From positions 111,952 to 175,951 of the forward strand of contig CAOKER010000004.1 in NCBI GenBank assembly GCA_948467545.1: a stretch of 64,000 bases of DNA, read 5' to 3'. Made by a program: the position numbers and the translations under genes. Shown here piece by piece: positions 17,048 to 27,116 of this stretch (position 1 is its first letter; every line of letters begins with the position of its first letter). Under the pieces are notes generated by a model that made no database searches, was not told where the DNA came from, and worked only from the letters and a program-made list of their open reading frames with translations. Origin of the DNA: an uncultured Eubacteriales bacterium. GTDB taxonomy: Bacteria > Bacillota > Clostridia > Oscillospirales > CAG-272.

Positions 17048-18229
17048 ATGGCAAATCTTAGTAACACTGAGCTTGATGCGAATGCCATCAAGGAAGAAAC
17101 AAAAGCCGTTGATACCACGAAAAAGTTAAAGATAGGTATTATCGGTACGGGCGGTATCGCAAACGCTCACATCGACAGCTACAAAAGAATGCCCGACGTC
17201 GAAATTGTCGCGGGCGCGGATATTGTGCCGGGAAAGGCTGAGGAATTCTTTAAGCACAACGGTGTTGAAGGCGTAAGATGTTACAGCAGCCACAAAGAGC
17301 TTATTGACAATGAACCTGACCTTGACGGAGTTTCAATATGCACTTATAACCGCGCTCATGCAGAGTGTGCGATATATGCGCTTGAACACGGTATAAACGT
17401 TCTTCTTGAAAAACCGCTTTGCGTAACGCTTGAAGAGGGTATCGAAATCTGCCGTGCTGAAAAAAAATCCGGAAAAATTCTTTCTATCGGATTCCAGCCT
17501 CGTTTCGATGCTAATATGCAAATGATTAAAAAGATTGTTGAGTACGGCGATCTTGGCGATGTGTATTATATTCAGACAGGCGGAGGACGCCGCCGCGGTA
17601 TTCCTGCTCCTGCCGGTACATACGGTACATCATTTATTGCAAGCGATACAGGAGGTATCGGAGCAATGGGAGATATCGGCTGCTATTCTCTTGATATGGT
17701 GTTGAATGCGGTAGGATATCCGAAGCCTTTGACAGTCAGCGGTTATACATCTGCAATTTTCGGAAAGGATCCTCTTACATATATGGAAAGCGGTCGTCCC
17801 GATTGCGCAGCTGCATTTGGCGTAGATGATTTTGCAGCCGGATTTATTCGTCTTGAGGGAGGTATTATTCTCGATTTCCGTATTGCATGGGCAATGAATA
17901 TCGACACTCCCGGTGATACAATAATTCTCGGAACAAAGGGCGGTCTCCGTATTCCGTCAACAGACTGCTGGAATGGTTCTGTCGGCGGTCCGATGACTAT
18001 TTATCAGCAGCTTGCTGGCAAGCCGCACGATACTGTAATTCCTGTAATTGAGGATAACGATACTCCGCTGTTTGACAGAAAGATTCGCTCTTTCCTTGAT
18101 GCCATCAAGTACAATCTTCCTTCTCCGGTTCCTACAAGTCAGATTATTTACAATCAGGCAATTATTGACGGTATTGTAAAATCTTCGGAATGCGGACATG
18201 AAGTCAAAATTGAAATTCCGGAAATTTAA
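17048..18229 (+). CDS. Gfo/Idh/MocA family oxidoreductase, copy 2
   Basis: A 393-residue paralogue of the gene at 14775; most residues are identical along the whole length, including the N-terminal leader. It has the standard motif IGIIGTGGIA, EKPLCVT with the catalytic-site Lys, and GGGRRRGIPAPAGTYGTSF, where copy 1 is three residues shorter. It has its own promoter and its own downstream hairpin, so it is a self-contained transcription unit. The location is odd: it lies between the response regulator and histidine kinase of one Bce-type module. This suggests duplication of an oxidoreductase unit into the module, or duplication followed by recruitment; which one cannot be told from sequence. 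Confidence 0.92.
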   Translation: MANLSNTELDANAIKEETKAVDTTKKLKIGIIGTGGIANAHIDSYKRMPDVEIVAGADIVPGKAEEFFKHNGVEGVRCYSSHKELIDNEPDLDGVSICTYNRAHAECAIYALEHGINVLLEKPLCVTLEEGIEICRAEKKSGKILSIGFQPRFDANMQMIKKIVEYGDLGDVYYIQTGGGRRRGIPAPAGTYGTSFIASDTGGIGAMGDIGCYSLDMVLNAVGYPKPLTVSGYTSAIFGKDPLTYMESGRPDCAAAFGVDDFAAGFIRLEGGIILDFRIAWAMNIDTPGDTIILGTKGGLRIPSTDCWNGSVGGPMTIYQQLAGKPHDTVIPVIEDNDTPLFDRKIRSFLDAIKYNLPSPVPTSQIIYNQAIIDGIVKSSECGHEVKIEIPEI

Positions 18230-18285
18230 GCCTTTAATAAGCCTTTAAAATTATCCCGAGTTTTCAGTTTATATTATTGTCAGAG

Positions 18286-18313
18286 AGAGGTACGCTTAGG
18301 CGTGCCTCTTTTC
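18286..18313 (+). terminator. Terminator after Gfo/Idh/MocA copy 2
   Basis: A 10-base stem (18286-18295 with 18300-18309, one wobble pair), a 4-base loop and TTTTCT. It resembles the hairpin after copy 1 and separates the oxidoreductase from the kinase gene. Confidence 0.8.
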
Positions 18314-18351
18314 TGTAAAGTATTTTTTCGCGTCCGAGGAGCATATTCAAT

Positions 18352-19341
18352 ATGAAATTATTTAAAAGGTATCTGTTTTATAAAAGAAAGTTTTTTATAC
18401 TGTTTTTTGTTTTTTGTTTTTTCTTTTCTGTCTCTTTTGCGTTGTATCATCTACCTGCAGGTGCTGTTCTGTATCCGGTATTTGTGTGTTTATTTGCATC
18501 TGCCGTATGTATACTTGCTGATTTTCGTATCGTAAGAAAAAAACATCAAATGCTTGACAGGTTAAAAAATCTGCCTGCGTCGGAAATTAGGGATTTTCCG
18601 ACACCGGATTCCGTATCTGATGACGATTACCGTGAAGCAGTTATGAAGCTAAAGAAGGAATTAGCGGACAACGAGGCGGTATCGGACAAAAAATATTCCG
18701 ATATGATGGACTACTATACTGTTTGGGTACATCAAATTAAAACACCGATTTCGTCTATGAAGCTTATTCTTCAAAATATGGATTCCGGAGATTCGAGAAA
18801 GCTGTCCGCCGAGCTTTTCAGAATTGAGCAGTATGTCGAGATGGTGCTGACATATCTTAGACTGGATACATCTGCTACCGATTATGTATTTTCGGAAATC
18901 GACCTGGACGATATTATCAGACGAAGTGTGAAAAGCTATGCGGGGGAATTTATACTCAGAAAGCTTCGGCTCGATTATTCTCCTGTACAGAAAACGGTAC
19001 TGACGGACGAAAAATGGCTTTCGTTTGTAATCTGTCAGATTATTTCAAATGCTCTCAAATATACATTTGAGGGAGAAATACGTATTTATATGAAGGACGA
19101 CAAAACATTGTGTATAAAGGATTCTGGAATTGGAATCAGTCCTGAGGACTTGCCGCGCATATTTGAAAACGGCTTTACAGGGCATAACGGAAGAAGCGAC
19201 AAAAAAGCGAGCGGAATCGGACTTTATCTATGCAAGAGCATATGCGACAGGCTCGGACATAAGATTTCCGCCGAATCCAAAGCGGGAGAGGGAACCTCTG
19301 TCAGTATACATTTTGACCGGTACGAGCTGAAAGCCGAATAA
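18352..19341 (+). CDS. Intramembrane-sensing histidine kinase (BceS-like)
   Basis: A 329-residue kinase with two membrane helices in the first 58 residues separated by only a very short external loop, the hallmark of intramembrane-sensing kinases that rely on a BceAB-type transporter to detect the antibiotic. The phosphorylation site is His127 in WVHQIKTPIS. The ATPase domain shows NALKYT (N box), DSGIGI (G1) and GIGLYLCKSI (G2). GAGGAG lies before the ATG. The cognate regulator is most likely at 16113 and the transporter at 19620-22468. No sensor domain is present, so ligand detection is expected to come from the permease. Confidence 0.93.
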   Translation: MKLFKRYLFYKRKFFILFFVFCFFFSVSFALYHLPAGAVLYPVFVCLFASAVCILADFRIVRKKHQMLDRLKNLPASEIRDFPTPDSVSDDDYREAVMKLKKELADNEAVSDKKYSDMMDYYTVWVHQIKTPISSMKLILQNMDSGDSRKLSAELFRIEQYVEMVLTYLRLDTSATDYVFSEIDLDDIIRRSVKSYAGEFILRKLRLDYSPVQKTVLTDEKWLSFVICQIISNALKYTFEGEIRIYMKDDKTLCIKDSGIGISPEDLPRIFENGFTGHNGRSDKKASGIGLYLCKSICDRLGHKISAESKAGEGTSVSIHFDRYELKAE

Positions 19342-19619
19342 TAAACCAATATACAGAAGATACATAACGGAATATAATACATGTAGCGATCGTAAGCATG
19401 CTGATACAGATGTGACAAAACTGTAAGAATTTATCCGAAAAATGTAAGAAGAATCAATGTAAATTATTTTGTGATTTTGATATAATTGTAACCGTAATAA
19501 CGGAATTGTGCGAACCGTTTTTTATCTGATATCGCAATAATTCCGACTGCAAATTTACGGCTCATAAAAGCATTTAACTGTTGCTATAGTTTTTATACGC
19601 CGGGAAAGGTATTTAAAAA
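19342..19619 (+). promoter_or_regulatory. Bce-type operator and promoter upstream of the transporter genes
   Basis: TGACA (19413-19417), four bases, then TGTAA (19422-19426) fits the TnACA-N4-TGTAA inverted repeat known for BceR/PsdR-type regulators. Two further TGTAA half-sites start at 19443 and 19458. A TATAAT at 19481-19486 has no good -35 box 17 bases upstream (TGTAAA), as expected for an activator-dependent promoter; the operator is centred about 73 bases before the predicted start. The interval has no gene. The match is by eye. Confidence 0.65.
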
Positions 19620-20384
19620 ATGAGTATTCTTACAGTAAAAGGTTTGCGCAAGGTATATACTACACGATTTGGCGCAAATAAAGTCGAAGCTCTGAAAAAT
19701 GTAAGCTTCACGGTTGAGGATGGTGAATATGTTGCTATTATGGGCGAGTCAGGTTCGGGAAAAACTACGCTTCTCAATATATTGGCTGTTCTTGACAAAC
19801 CGACAAGCGGTGTCGTACAGCTTGACGGCAAAAATATAACTGAAATAAAAGATTCGGAGGTATCGGAATTCAGAAGGAATAATCTCGGATTCGTATTTCA
19901 GGATTTTAATCTTCTCGATACTTTTTCGATTGAGGACAACATATATCTTCCGCTCGTACTCGCCGGAAAGTCATATAAAGAAATGAATTCTGTTCTGATG
20001 CCGATAGCCGAAAAGCTTGGAATAAGCGGGCTGCTGAAAAAATATCCTTATGAAGTGTCGGGAGGTCAAAAACAGAGAGCAGCGGTTGCACGCGCGCTGA
20101 TAACAAAACCGCGTCTCGTGCTTGCGGACGAACCTACAGGGGCTCTTGATTCAAAAGCGACCGATGAGCTGCTCAAACTTTTTGGTGAAATCAACAGAGA
20201 AGGGCAGACTGTGCTCATGGTAACGCATTCGGTTAAGGCCGCAAGCCATGCCGGACGTGTACTGTTTATCAAGGACGGAGAGGTATATCATCAGCTTTAT
20301 CGGGGCGAATACGGAGACGAACAGTTCTATGGAAAAATATCAGATACTCTGACGATGATTGCGACTGGCGGTGAGACAGTATGA
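19620..20384 (+). CDS. BceA-like ABC transporter ATPase
   Basis: A 254-residue ATPase of the MacB/BceA class. Walker A is GESGSGKTT (residues about 41-49), the Q-loop lies in VFQDFNLLDTF, the signature is VSGGQKQR, Walker B is LVLADEPTGALDS and the switch His is in MVTHS. FNLLDTFSIEDNI is typical of antimicrobial-peptide resistance ATPases. It pairs with the permease that overlaps it by four bases (ATGA), so the two are translationally coupled. With the BceS-like kinase it should form a sensing and detoxifying complex for cell-wall-active peptides such as bacitracin or lantibiotics; the actual drug is unknown. An operator-like site lies upstream. Confidence 0.95.
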   Translation: MSILTVKGLRKVYTTRFGANKVEALKNVSFTVEDGEYVAIMGESGSGKTTLLNILAVLDKPTSGVVQLDGKNITEIKDSEVSEFRRNNLGFVFQDFNLLDTFSIEDNIYLPLVLAGKSYKEMNSVLMPIAEKLGISGLLKKYPYEVSGGQKQRAAVARALITKPRLVLADEPTGALDSKATDELLKLFGEINREGQTVLMVTHSVKAASHAGRVLFIKDGEVYHQLYRGEYGDEQFYGKISDTLTMIATGGETV

Positions 20385-22468
20385 AAGCGGGACTTTATCC
20401 GTCTCTTGCCGTAAACGGTATAAGCAAAAACAAGAAATTTTATTTTCCTTATATTCTCACCTGCATAGGAATGACAACAATGTTTTACGTGATTTCATAT
20501 CTTTGCGACTCTGATGTTATAGCAAGACTTCCGGGAGCCGAAACGATTTCTTCATTTCTTGAAATGGGAAGCGGAATTATAGCATTTTTTTCACTTATTT
20601 TTTTGTTTTATACAAACTCGTTTCTTACAAGGCGCAGAAAAAAGGAATTTGGACTTTACAATATACTTGGTATGGATAAATGGAATATCGGAAGACTTCT
20701 CATATGTGAAACAGTTATAATTGCAATTATTTCTATAGTTTGCGGTCTTGTTCTCGGTATTGTCGTCTCCAAGCTTGCCGAGTTGATTCTTGTAAATCTT
20801 CTTAGGGGTGATATAGCGTATACATTTTCCGTATCGGGAAATGCAATATTAAAAACCGTCGAGGTTTTTACCGTAATTTTTTTGCTTCTTTTGATTAATT
20901 CAATCGCGCGTATTCGGCTTTCTAATCCTGTAGACCTTCTGAAGAGCGAAAATGTCGGAGAAAAATCGCCTAAATCTAACTGGTTTTTAGGATTACTCGG
21001 TGTTATTGTTCTCGCCGCCGCTTATTATTTGGCTGTTTCCATAAAAAATCCTATTGAAGCTTTGGTATGGTTTTTTATTGCTGTTATAATGGTAATTGCT
21101 GCTTCATATATGATTTTTATCTCAGGCTCAGTAATTTTCTGCAGGATATTACAGAAGAACAAAGGTTATTATTATAAAAAAAATCATTTTGTTTCAGTCT
21201 CGTCTATGGTTTACCGCATGAAACGAAACGGCGCAGGACTTGCTTCTATTTGTATTCTTGCCACGATGGTACTTGTCATGCTGTCGTCAACAACCTGCCT
21301 TTATTTCGGTGTTGAAGATTCAATTAACACAAGATATCCAAACGATATTAATATAAATACAAGCCTGCTTAATGCAAACTCTCTTTTTAACCAAAGTATC
21401 GATAAGATAAAAAGTGAAATAAACAACGTCTGCATCCGAAGTAATGCAGGAGATATTGAAGAAATTGAGTACAGCTATGCTATTCTTACGGGAATTACAG
21501 AAGAAAGCTATATTGAAACCGATCCCGTAAAGATCGAAGAAATTGGAATGAACAGCGAAATTTTTCAGATTTCACTTGTTTATTTTATTCCGCTTGAAAA
21601 TTATAACGAGCTCTCGGGAGAACATCGGGAACTAAATGAAAATGAAGCGTTAATATATTCTCTAAGGAGTGAATATCCATACGAAAAAATTGAATTTGCA
21701 CACGGCAGAAGCTATGATATTGCCGAGCGTTTAGATGAATTTCCTGTTGACGGATATGCGGCAATGAATGTTATGCCCGCGCTTTTTGTTGTCGTTCCTG
21801 ATCTTTCTGATGCTACGGATGAGCTTAGCAATCTTACAAACAGCAAAGGGGAGATGGCGGTATCTTTCAGATGGAATTACGGAATGGATACAAAGCTCTC
21901 AAAGGATAAGCAAATTGAACTCAAGGAACAGCTTGCAGAAGCAATTTATGATATGGCGGATCACGATGAAAATGGAATTTTTTATGATATGTCAGATCAC
22001 AATGAAAATGGAATTTTTTCATATTACATAGAGAGCAAAGCAGAAAATCGCGATGGCTTTTACTCTTTATACGGAGGACTTCTCTTTCTCGGAATTATTT
22101 TATCGGCAGTATTCCTCTTTGCCGCTGTACTGATTATTTACTACAAGCAAATATCGGAAGGATATGAGGATGAGACGAGGTTTGGTATTATGCAGAAAAT
22201 CGGAATGACTGACAGAGAAATAAGGCAGAGTATAAACTCACAGCTTCTTACCGTTTTCTTTCTACCTCTTATAGGAGCGGGATTTCATCTTGCATTTGCA
22301 TTTCCGATGATTAGAAAGATTTTGATGATGTTTAACCTTAATAATGTCTCGCTTTTCGTCTTTACTGTTGTTGCAAGCTTTGCGGTATTTGCACTTTTTT
22401 ATATCATCGTATACCGAATTACATCAAACTCTTATTATTCTATTGTAACAGGTAAGAAAAAAGATTAA
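20381..22468 (+). CDS. BceB-like ABC transporter permease
   Basis: A 695-residue permease with the BceB layout: helix 1, three helices of a first FtsX-like domain (residues about 55-175), two pairs of helices (about 200-250 and 290-315), a large external domain (about 315-555), then three C-terminal FtsX-like helices. RRKKEFGLYNILGM is a strong family motif. The external domain is where peptide antibiotics are recognised in this family. Within it a 36-base tandem duplication (21945-22016) repeats a 12-residue Asp/Asn-rich unit, YDMADHDENGIF then YDMSDHNENGIF. A terminator follows. The start overlaps the ATPase stop. Confidence 0.94.
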   Translation: MKAGLYPSLAVNGISKNKKFYFPYILTCIGMTTMFYVISYLCDSDVIARLPGAETISSFLEMGSGIIAFFSLIFLFYTNSFLTRRRKKEFGLYNILGMDKWNIGRLLICETVIIAIISIVCGLVLGIVVSKLAELILVNLLRGDIAYTFSVSGNAILKTVEVFTVIFLLLLINSIARIRLSNPVDLLKSENVGEKSPKSNWFLGLLGVIVLAAAYYLAVSIKNPIEALVWFFIAVIMVIAASYMIFISGSVIFCRILQKNKGYYYKKNHFVSVSSMVYRMKRNGAGLASICILATMVLVMLSSTTCLYFGVEDSINTRYPNDININTSLLNANSLFNQSIDKIKSEINNVCIRSNAGDIEEIEYSYAILTGITEESYIETDPVKIEEIGMNSEIFQISLVYFIPLENYNELSGEHRELNENEALIYSLRSEYPYEKIEFAHGRSYDIAERLDEFPVDGYAAMNVMPALFVVVPDLSDATDELSNLTNSKGEMAVSFRWNYGMDTKLSKDKQIELKEQLAEAIYDMADHDENGIFYDMSDHNENGIFSYYIESKAENRDGFYSLYGGLLFLGIILSAVFLFAAVLIIYYKQISEGYEDETRFGIMQKIGMTDREIRQSINSQLLTVFFLPLIGAGFHLAFAFPMIRKILMMFNLNNVSLFVFTVVASFAVFALFYIIVYRITSNSYYSIVTGKKKD

Positions 22469-22477
22469 AAAAAATAA

Positions 22478-22524
22478 AACAGCATAGCTGCGTTTTTCAA
22501 AATCCGCAGCTTATGCTGTTTTTT
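22478..22524. terminator. Terminator between the permease and the SGNH gene
   Basis: A 15-base interrupted stem (AACAGCATAGCTGCG with CGCAGCTTATGCTGTT, one mismatch) and TTTTTT on the plus strand. A-rich sequence on the other side lets it serve the convergent minus-strand gene too. Confidence 0.85.
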
Positions 22525-22548
22525 CAGTAGCTTGTGTTATTTTTTCAG

Positions 22549-23682
22549 TCAAAAGTTATAGTTATTAAATTTTTTTAAAAATGCGTCTGCCACGAGTGAA
22601 CAGCCAAATTTATCGGGATGTCCTCCGTGCGGAGCCGAATATTTGTTATTCGACGCGGCAAGAACCTCAGCGATGTCAAAAAAGAAATCGGTTTCTTTTG
22701 ACAGTATATCTCGTATATATTTGTTGCATTTGTCGTACACTTCTGCCTGTTTTCCCTCAAAATCAAATGGAGGTATCGTAAAAATGCCGGTTTTTACGCC
22801 CGCCTTTTTCAGTTCCGATACGATTATACTGAGCGCAGCGCAGATTCGCTGCGAATCACCGTACTGAAGAATATCGTTTACACCGAAACACACAAACACA
22901 ATATCGTTTTGTTTTGCACGATCCAGCCAGCACCCGCATTCTGCGGCGTCCTCCGCGCGTCCGAATCCCAAACCGAGATTCCAAACGGCATATCTTTCGG
23001 GAGGAAGTTTATCCGCGATTTTTGCTGTCCAAAATTCATATTGTCCGGTAGCTGTTCCAAGTCCTTGCGTTATTGAATCACCCAAAAAAGCAAGTCTTGT
23101 TTTGCGATCCTCCTGCACAGTACCGAAAAATACCGGCTGAGGAAATTCACGGCTGTATTTATATTCGCCGTTATTATATGTAAAGCAGGGAACAATTTTA
23201 TCACTTGTATATGGGATTCTGCTGCCTGAGAATTTAATTTTCAGAGCAAGCAAATGTCCGGGCAGAATTTCTATTTCAGTGCTGTCACTGAAAACAATCT
23301 CATTCGGCGCTAAGATTTTTCGATTTTCTCCGCCGAAAAGTATTTCCTTATATCCGCTAAGCCGGAATAACTTTTCAACCGGATAGCTTGTTGTAAGCCT
23401 TGTGCCTTCGAAATCAACTTTAAAAAGCTCTTTTTCACCGGCGTCCGCGACGCTGAGGGATTCGATAGTCCAGCTTTCGCCGGGTAAATTGGCATATGCG
23501 GTACTGCCGGAATCGAAGGTGCTGTCTACAGTATTCGAATAAACAAACGTATATCTTTGTCTGCCGTATATTCTTGGCTTGACAAGCATAATACCGCAGC
23601 GGCTTGTGCTGTCGGGTAAAACCAGCAGATTATTGTTTCCGCTTCCGAGTATGGTATTTGAATAAAAATTTTTAAATCTCAT
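22549..23682 (-). CDS. SGNH/GDSL hydrolase with N-terminal sandwich domain
   Basis: A 377-residue esterase-like protein. Residues about 190-377 form the SGNH fold with block I GDSITQG (nucleophile Ser), block III GVND, and block V HGGHPDKFG holding the catalytic Asp-x-x-His pair. The first 180 residues are beta-rich, like the N-terminal domain of carbohydrate esterases that remove acetyl groups from polysaccharides (CE2/CE3-type architecture); that similarity is inference. No signal peptide is visible. It is read toward the Bce permease and shares a terminator with it. It is unlike the two shorter SGNH proteins at 57-58.6 kb. Substrate unknown. Confidence 0.85.
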   Translation of the reverse strand: MRFKNFYSNTILGSGNNNLLVLPDSTSRCGIMLVKPRIYGRQRYTFVYSNTVDSTFDSGSTAYANLPGESWTIESLSVADAGEKELFKVDFEGTRLTTSYPVEKLFRLSGYKEILFGGENRKILAPNEIVFSDSTEIEILPGHLLALKIKFSGSRIPYTSDKIVPCFTYNNGEYKYSREFPQPVFFGTVQEDRKTRLAFLGDSITQGLGTATGQYEFWTAKIADKLPPERYAVWNLGLGFGRAEDAAECGCWLDRAKQNDIVFVCFGVNDILQYGDSQRICAALSIIVSELKKAGVKTGIFTIPPFDFEGKQAEVYDKCNKYIRDILSKETDFFFDIAEVLAASNNKYSAPHGGHPDKFGCSLVADAFLKKFNNYNF

Positions 23683-23882
23683 ATTAACGACCTTTTTATT
23701 TATATGAATATCTAATAATTTAGTTTTTATTTATTTTACCATATTGTACATATTAAGTCAATAATAAAATTATTTTGTCTGTAAATATTATGCAATGCCA
23801 CGTAAATTCTGTGGGCAAGCAATATCAAAACAGCTGAAAAGAAAATTCAACTTTAAAATCATTTTTGGATTTAAAATTGAAT

Positions 23883-23923
23883 AAAAATCCCTGCGCTTTT
23901 TAATTTTAGTCGCAGGGATTTTT
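23883..23923 (-). terminator. Terminator of the rimP-infB operon
   Basis: A perfect 13-base stem (AAAAATCCCTGCG with CGCAGGGATTTTT) with a 15-base loop and T-runs on both strands. It lies about 110 bases after the infB stop on the minus strand and can also stop plus-strand transcription. Confidence 0.85.
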
Positions 23924-24034
23924 GTTTGAATTTTATTTTTTTAATAAAGATCGAAATTCTGTAAAAATGCGTCTTATCGTAAAGTTTTACCTTTACAATT
24001 ATTATTACAGGTAGCCTTAGTGAAAATTATATCC

Positions 24035-26743
24035 TTATTTTTCGACCTGAACCATTTCAAAAGCTTCAAGAACGTCTTTTTCTCTGATGTCGTTAAAATG
24101 CTCAAGTCCAATTCCGCATTCATATCCCTGAGCGACCTCGCGGACATCATCCTTGAAGCGGCGCAGAGACGAAATTTTATCTTCAAAAATTACAATTCCG
24201 TCACGTACAACGCGAATTTGTGCGCTTCTTACAATTTTGCCGTCCTGAATATAGCAGCCTGCTATAGTTCCGACGTTCGGTACATGAATAGCCTGACGCA
24301 CTTCTGCGTGACCGAGCAAGCTTTCCTTGAAAGTTGGAGCAAGCATACCCTTCATGGCAGCCTCTACTTCCTCAATGCATTCATAAATAATTCTGTATGT
24401 GCGAACATCGACTTTTTGTCTTTCTGCGGCATCTATAGCATTTTTATCCGGACGTACGTTAAAGCCGATAATAATTGCATTTGAAGCCGATGCAAACATT
24501 ACATCTCCTTCGGTGATACCGCCTACCGCGGAGTGGATTACTCTTACCTTGACTTCCTCGTTTGTAAGCTTCTCAAGAGACGCTTTTACAGCTTCTGCAG
24601 AACCGTCGACATCAGCCTTTACAATTATCTTAAGCTCCTTTACGCCGTCTGAGATCTGAGCAAACAAATCATCAAGGCTGACGGAGGAATTGGTTTTGAA
24701 TGCCGCTTCTTTTTGCTTTGACCTGCGTTGTTCAGCAAGTTCTCTTGCCATACGCTCGTTTTCGACGGCATTGAACTCATCTCCGGCAGCAGGGACCTCA
24801 TCCAGACCGAATATTTCAACAGGTACCGACGGACCTGCCTTTTTGACAGATTTTCCTTTATCGTCGGTCATGGCACGCACTCTTCCTACCGCAGTTCCGG
24901 CGATTACGACATCTCCGGAGAAGAGAGTACCGTTCTGAACAAGAACTGTTGCGACAGGACCTCTTCCTTTATCCAGTTTGGATTCGATTATGATACCTTT
25001 CGCATGTCTGTCCGGGTTGGCTTTGTATTCCTTAACTTCTGCTATAAGCAGAATGCTTTCAAGCAGCTCGTCGATTCCCATTCCGGTGTGCGCAGATACG
25101 GGTATACACATAACATCACCGCCCCAGCTTTCGGGTATCAGCTCATACTTTGTAAGCTCTTGGAGAACCGCGTCCGGATTTGCGCCGTGCTTATCCATTT
25201 TATTTATTGCAACGATTATCTCCAGCCCTGCGTCCTTGGCATGATTGATTGCCTCAACCGTCTGAGGCATGATTCCGTCGTCTGCTGCAACTACAAGTAT
25301 TGCAATGTCGGTCGCCTTAGCGCCGCGCGCGCGCATCGCGGTATACGCTGCGTGTCCGGGAGTATCCAAAAATGTTATGTCTTTACCGTTTATATTTACT
25401 CTGTAAGCTCCGATATGCTGTGTGATTCCGCCGGCTTCATCGGCGGTAACATTTGAATGTCTTATTTTATCAAGCAATGAGGTTTTACCATGGTCTACAT
25501 GTCCCATTACTACAACTACAGGCGCGCGTTCAGTGAGGTTTTCATCCTTGTCTTCCGTCTCATCGAAAAGCTTTTCCTCAATTGTTACGACAACCTCTTT
25601 AGTTGCCTTAGCGCCGAGATCCTCGGCTATATACAGTGCGGTATCAAAATCAAGAGTCTGAGTAACATTTGCCATAACGCCCGCTGCCATAAGCCTCTTT
25701 ATAACCTCTGTTGCAGTAACCTTTAACCGTGAAGCAAGCTCTCGTACTGTAATTTCATCCGGAATTGTAATCTGCAGAGGAGTCTTTTTAGATCTTTCGA
25801 TCATTTCCTGTTTGCGTTGTCTCTCCTGCGCAAGTCTTTCACGGTTGTTTCCGCGCCAGTTGTCACGACCGCGTCCCTGAGGCTTTTTAAACTTCTTTCC
25901 GTCTGCGGAACTGCTTACGGTCTTTTTCTTTCCGTTTGCTGCGTCTGCCGCAATACGATCAAGCTTTTCATCGTATTTAGAAAGATCGACGGTTGTCGTT
26001 CTTGTATCTACAATTCTCGTTTTTTTAGCACCGGACGGCGATTTCTCGCTTATAACAGTTGTCATTTGCTCGTCCTTCGGACGCGGTGACGGCTGCATTA
26101 TCTGCTGATGCTGTTTTTGCTTTTGTGCCGGATTCGGCTGTTTCTGCTTAGGCTTTGGCTGGCTCAAATTTGGGCGGGGAGCTTCGTGAAGCTGATTCAT
26201 TCTTTCGCTTCTGCGCGGAGCTCTGGAAGGTGTTTTTTCCTGATTTGTATGAGCAGAGCCTGTGTCGGAACCGTTGTTTTTTAATGTATCCTTGGAAATG
26301 TTCTTCTCGGTTTTTTTAACGTTGGTTTTAGCATCGGCCTTAATGTCGGCTTTTGGCCCTGTTTTTGCCGAATTTTTGCCGTCAGTTTTTACCTTGCCGC
26401 CGGATGTTACGGATGATACATCGGAGACAGCTTTATCCGCTTCCTTTGAATCCGTTTTATTTTCATCCTTGCTCTTTTTATCAGAGCTTTTTCCGCCTTT
26501 TTTAGAAGCGTCAGCTTTTTCCGGAACCTTGATTGTTATTTTTCCGCCGAGATAATCATCGATGGAGTCAATCTGATTTTCGGATGTCAGCTTATCAATA
26601 AGATAACCGAATTCATCCGGAGTGACCGTACCCATATGAGTATGTCCCGAATCCTTATCCGGCAGCATATCTGCAAGCTGTTTGCTTTTAAGATTAAGAT
26701 CTCGTGCAAGGTTGATCATGCGGTATTTTTGACCTGATATCAT
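24035..26743 (-). CDS. infB: Translation initiation factor IF-2
   Basis: A 902-residue IF-2, the GTPase that brings initiator tRNA to the ribosome. The N-terminal IF2 helix-turn-helix segment starts [18 protein letters not shown]. It is followed by a long, low-complexity linker rich in Lys, Asp, Ser and Gln (about residues 75-300), a second IF2-N module ([22 protein letters not shown]), and the G domain with [17 protein letters not shown] and NKMD. Domains II, III and IV complete the C terminus. GGGAGG lies 10 bases before the ATG. It is the last gene of the rimP-nusA-ylxR-ylxQ-infB operon and its start follows the ylxQ stop within a base or two. Confidence 0.97.
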   Translation of the reverse strand: MISGQKYRMINLARDLNLKSKQLADMLPDKDSGHTHMGTVTPDEFGYLIDKLTSENQIDSIDDYLGGKITIKVPEKADASKKGGKSSDKKSKDENKTDSKEADKAVSDVSSVTSGGKVKTDGKNSAKTGPKADIKADAKTNVKKTEKNISKDTLKNNGSDTGSAHTNQEKTPSRAPRRSERMNQLHEAPRPNLSQPKPKQKQPNPAQKQKQHQQIMQPSPRPKDEQMTTVISEKSPSGAKKTRIVDTRTTTVDLSKYDEKLDRIAADAANGKKKTVSSSADGKKFKKPQGRGRDNWRGNNRERLAQERQRKQEMIERSKKTPLQITIPDEITVRELASRLKVTATEVIKRLMAAGVMANVTQTLDFDTALYIAEDLGAKATKEVVVTIEEKLFDETEDKDENLTERAPVVVVMGHVDHGKTSLLDKIRHSNVTADEAGGITQHIGAYRVNINGKDITFLDTPGHAAYTAMRARGAKATDIAILVVAADDGIMPQTVEAINHAKDAGLEIIVAINKMDKHGANPDAVLQELTKYELIPESWGGDVMCIPVSAHTGMGIDELLESILLIAEVKEYKANPDRHAKGIIIESKLDKGRGPVATVLVQNGTLFSGDVVIAGTAVGRVRAMTDDKGKSVKKAGPSVPVEIFGLDEVPAAGDEFNAVENERMARELAEQRRSKQKEAAFKTNSSVSLDDLFAQISDGVKELKIIVKADVDGSAEAVKASLEKLTNEEVKVRVIHSAVGGITEGDVMFASASNAIIIGFNVRPDKNAIDAAERQKVDVRTYRIIYECIEEVEAAMKGMLAPTFKESLLGHAEVRQAIHVPNVGTIAGCYIQDGKIVRSAQIRVVRDGIVIFEDKISSLRRFKDDVREVAQGYECGIGLEHFNDIREKDVLEAFEMVQVEK

Positions 26744-26744
26744 T

Positions 26745-27116
26745 CTATATTGTACCTCCCGCGTCTGTGCGTATGTTATTTAGGTTTGTTTTGGTTTCGT
26801 TTATCTGTATGCAGAGATCTGCAATTGCGTTTGAAAAATTTTTGTTTTCGGTTGCCGTAACACTGATATCGTATTTTTTTCCGACACATTGAGCAAGCTC
26901 GCACTTATTAAGTCCGGTATCAAAAAGCTCGGCATTGTATGCCGTACAGTATTTGCGTATTCGTTTCAGTGTGTTTGCCGATGCATCGGAGGCTGTAAAA
27001 ACAATACCGCACTTACCGCGTTTAACCGCTTCCAAGACGGGTTCTGTTCCGAATATGAGGCTTCCGGCTTTGCTTGCAAGACCTAACATACCTTTGAGTC
27101 TTTGAGTATTATTCAT
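26745..27116 (-). CDS. YlxQ, L7Ae/L30e-family RNA-binding protein
   Basis: A 123-residue protein of the L7Ae/L30e/YlxQ family, which binds kink-turn-like RNA. The family core is visible: [46 protein letters not shown]. The C-terminal 30 residues, rich in Asn and Thr, look disordered. Its ATG overlaps the end of ylxR by eight bases and its stop nearly touches infB, so all three are coupled. This position between ylxR and infB is the usual one in Firmicutes and supports the name. The RNA target is not known. Confidence 0.93.
   Translation of the reverse strand: MNNTQRLKGMLGLASKAGSLIFGTEPVLEAVKRGKCGIVFTASDASANTLKRIRKYCTAYNAELFDTGLNKCELAQCVGKKYDISVTATENKNFSNAIADLCIQINETKTNLNNIRTDAGGTI

Noticed and set aside
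24728..25456. Antisense frame of 242 codons opposite infB
   Set aside because: Overlaps the conserved G domain of IF-2; no ribosome site or domain.
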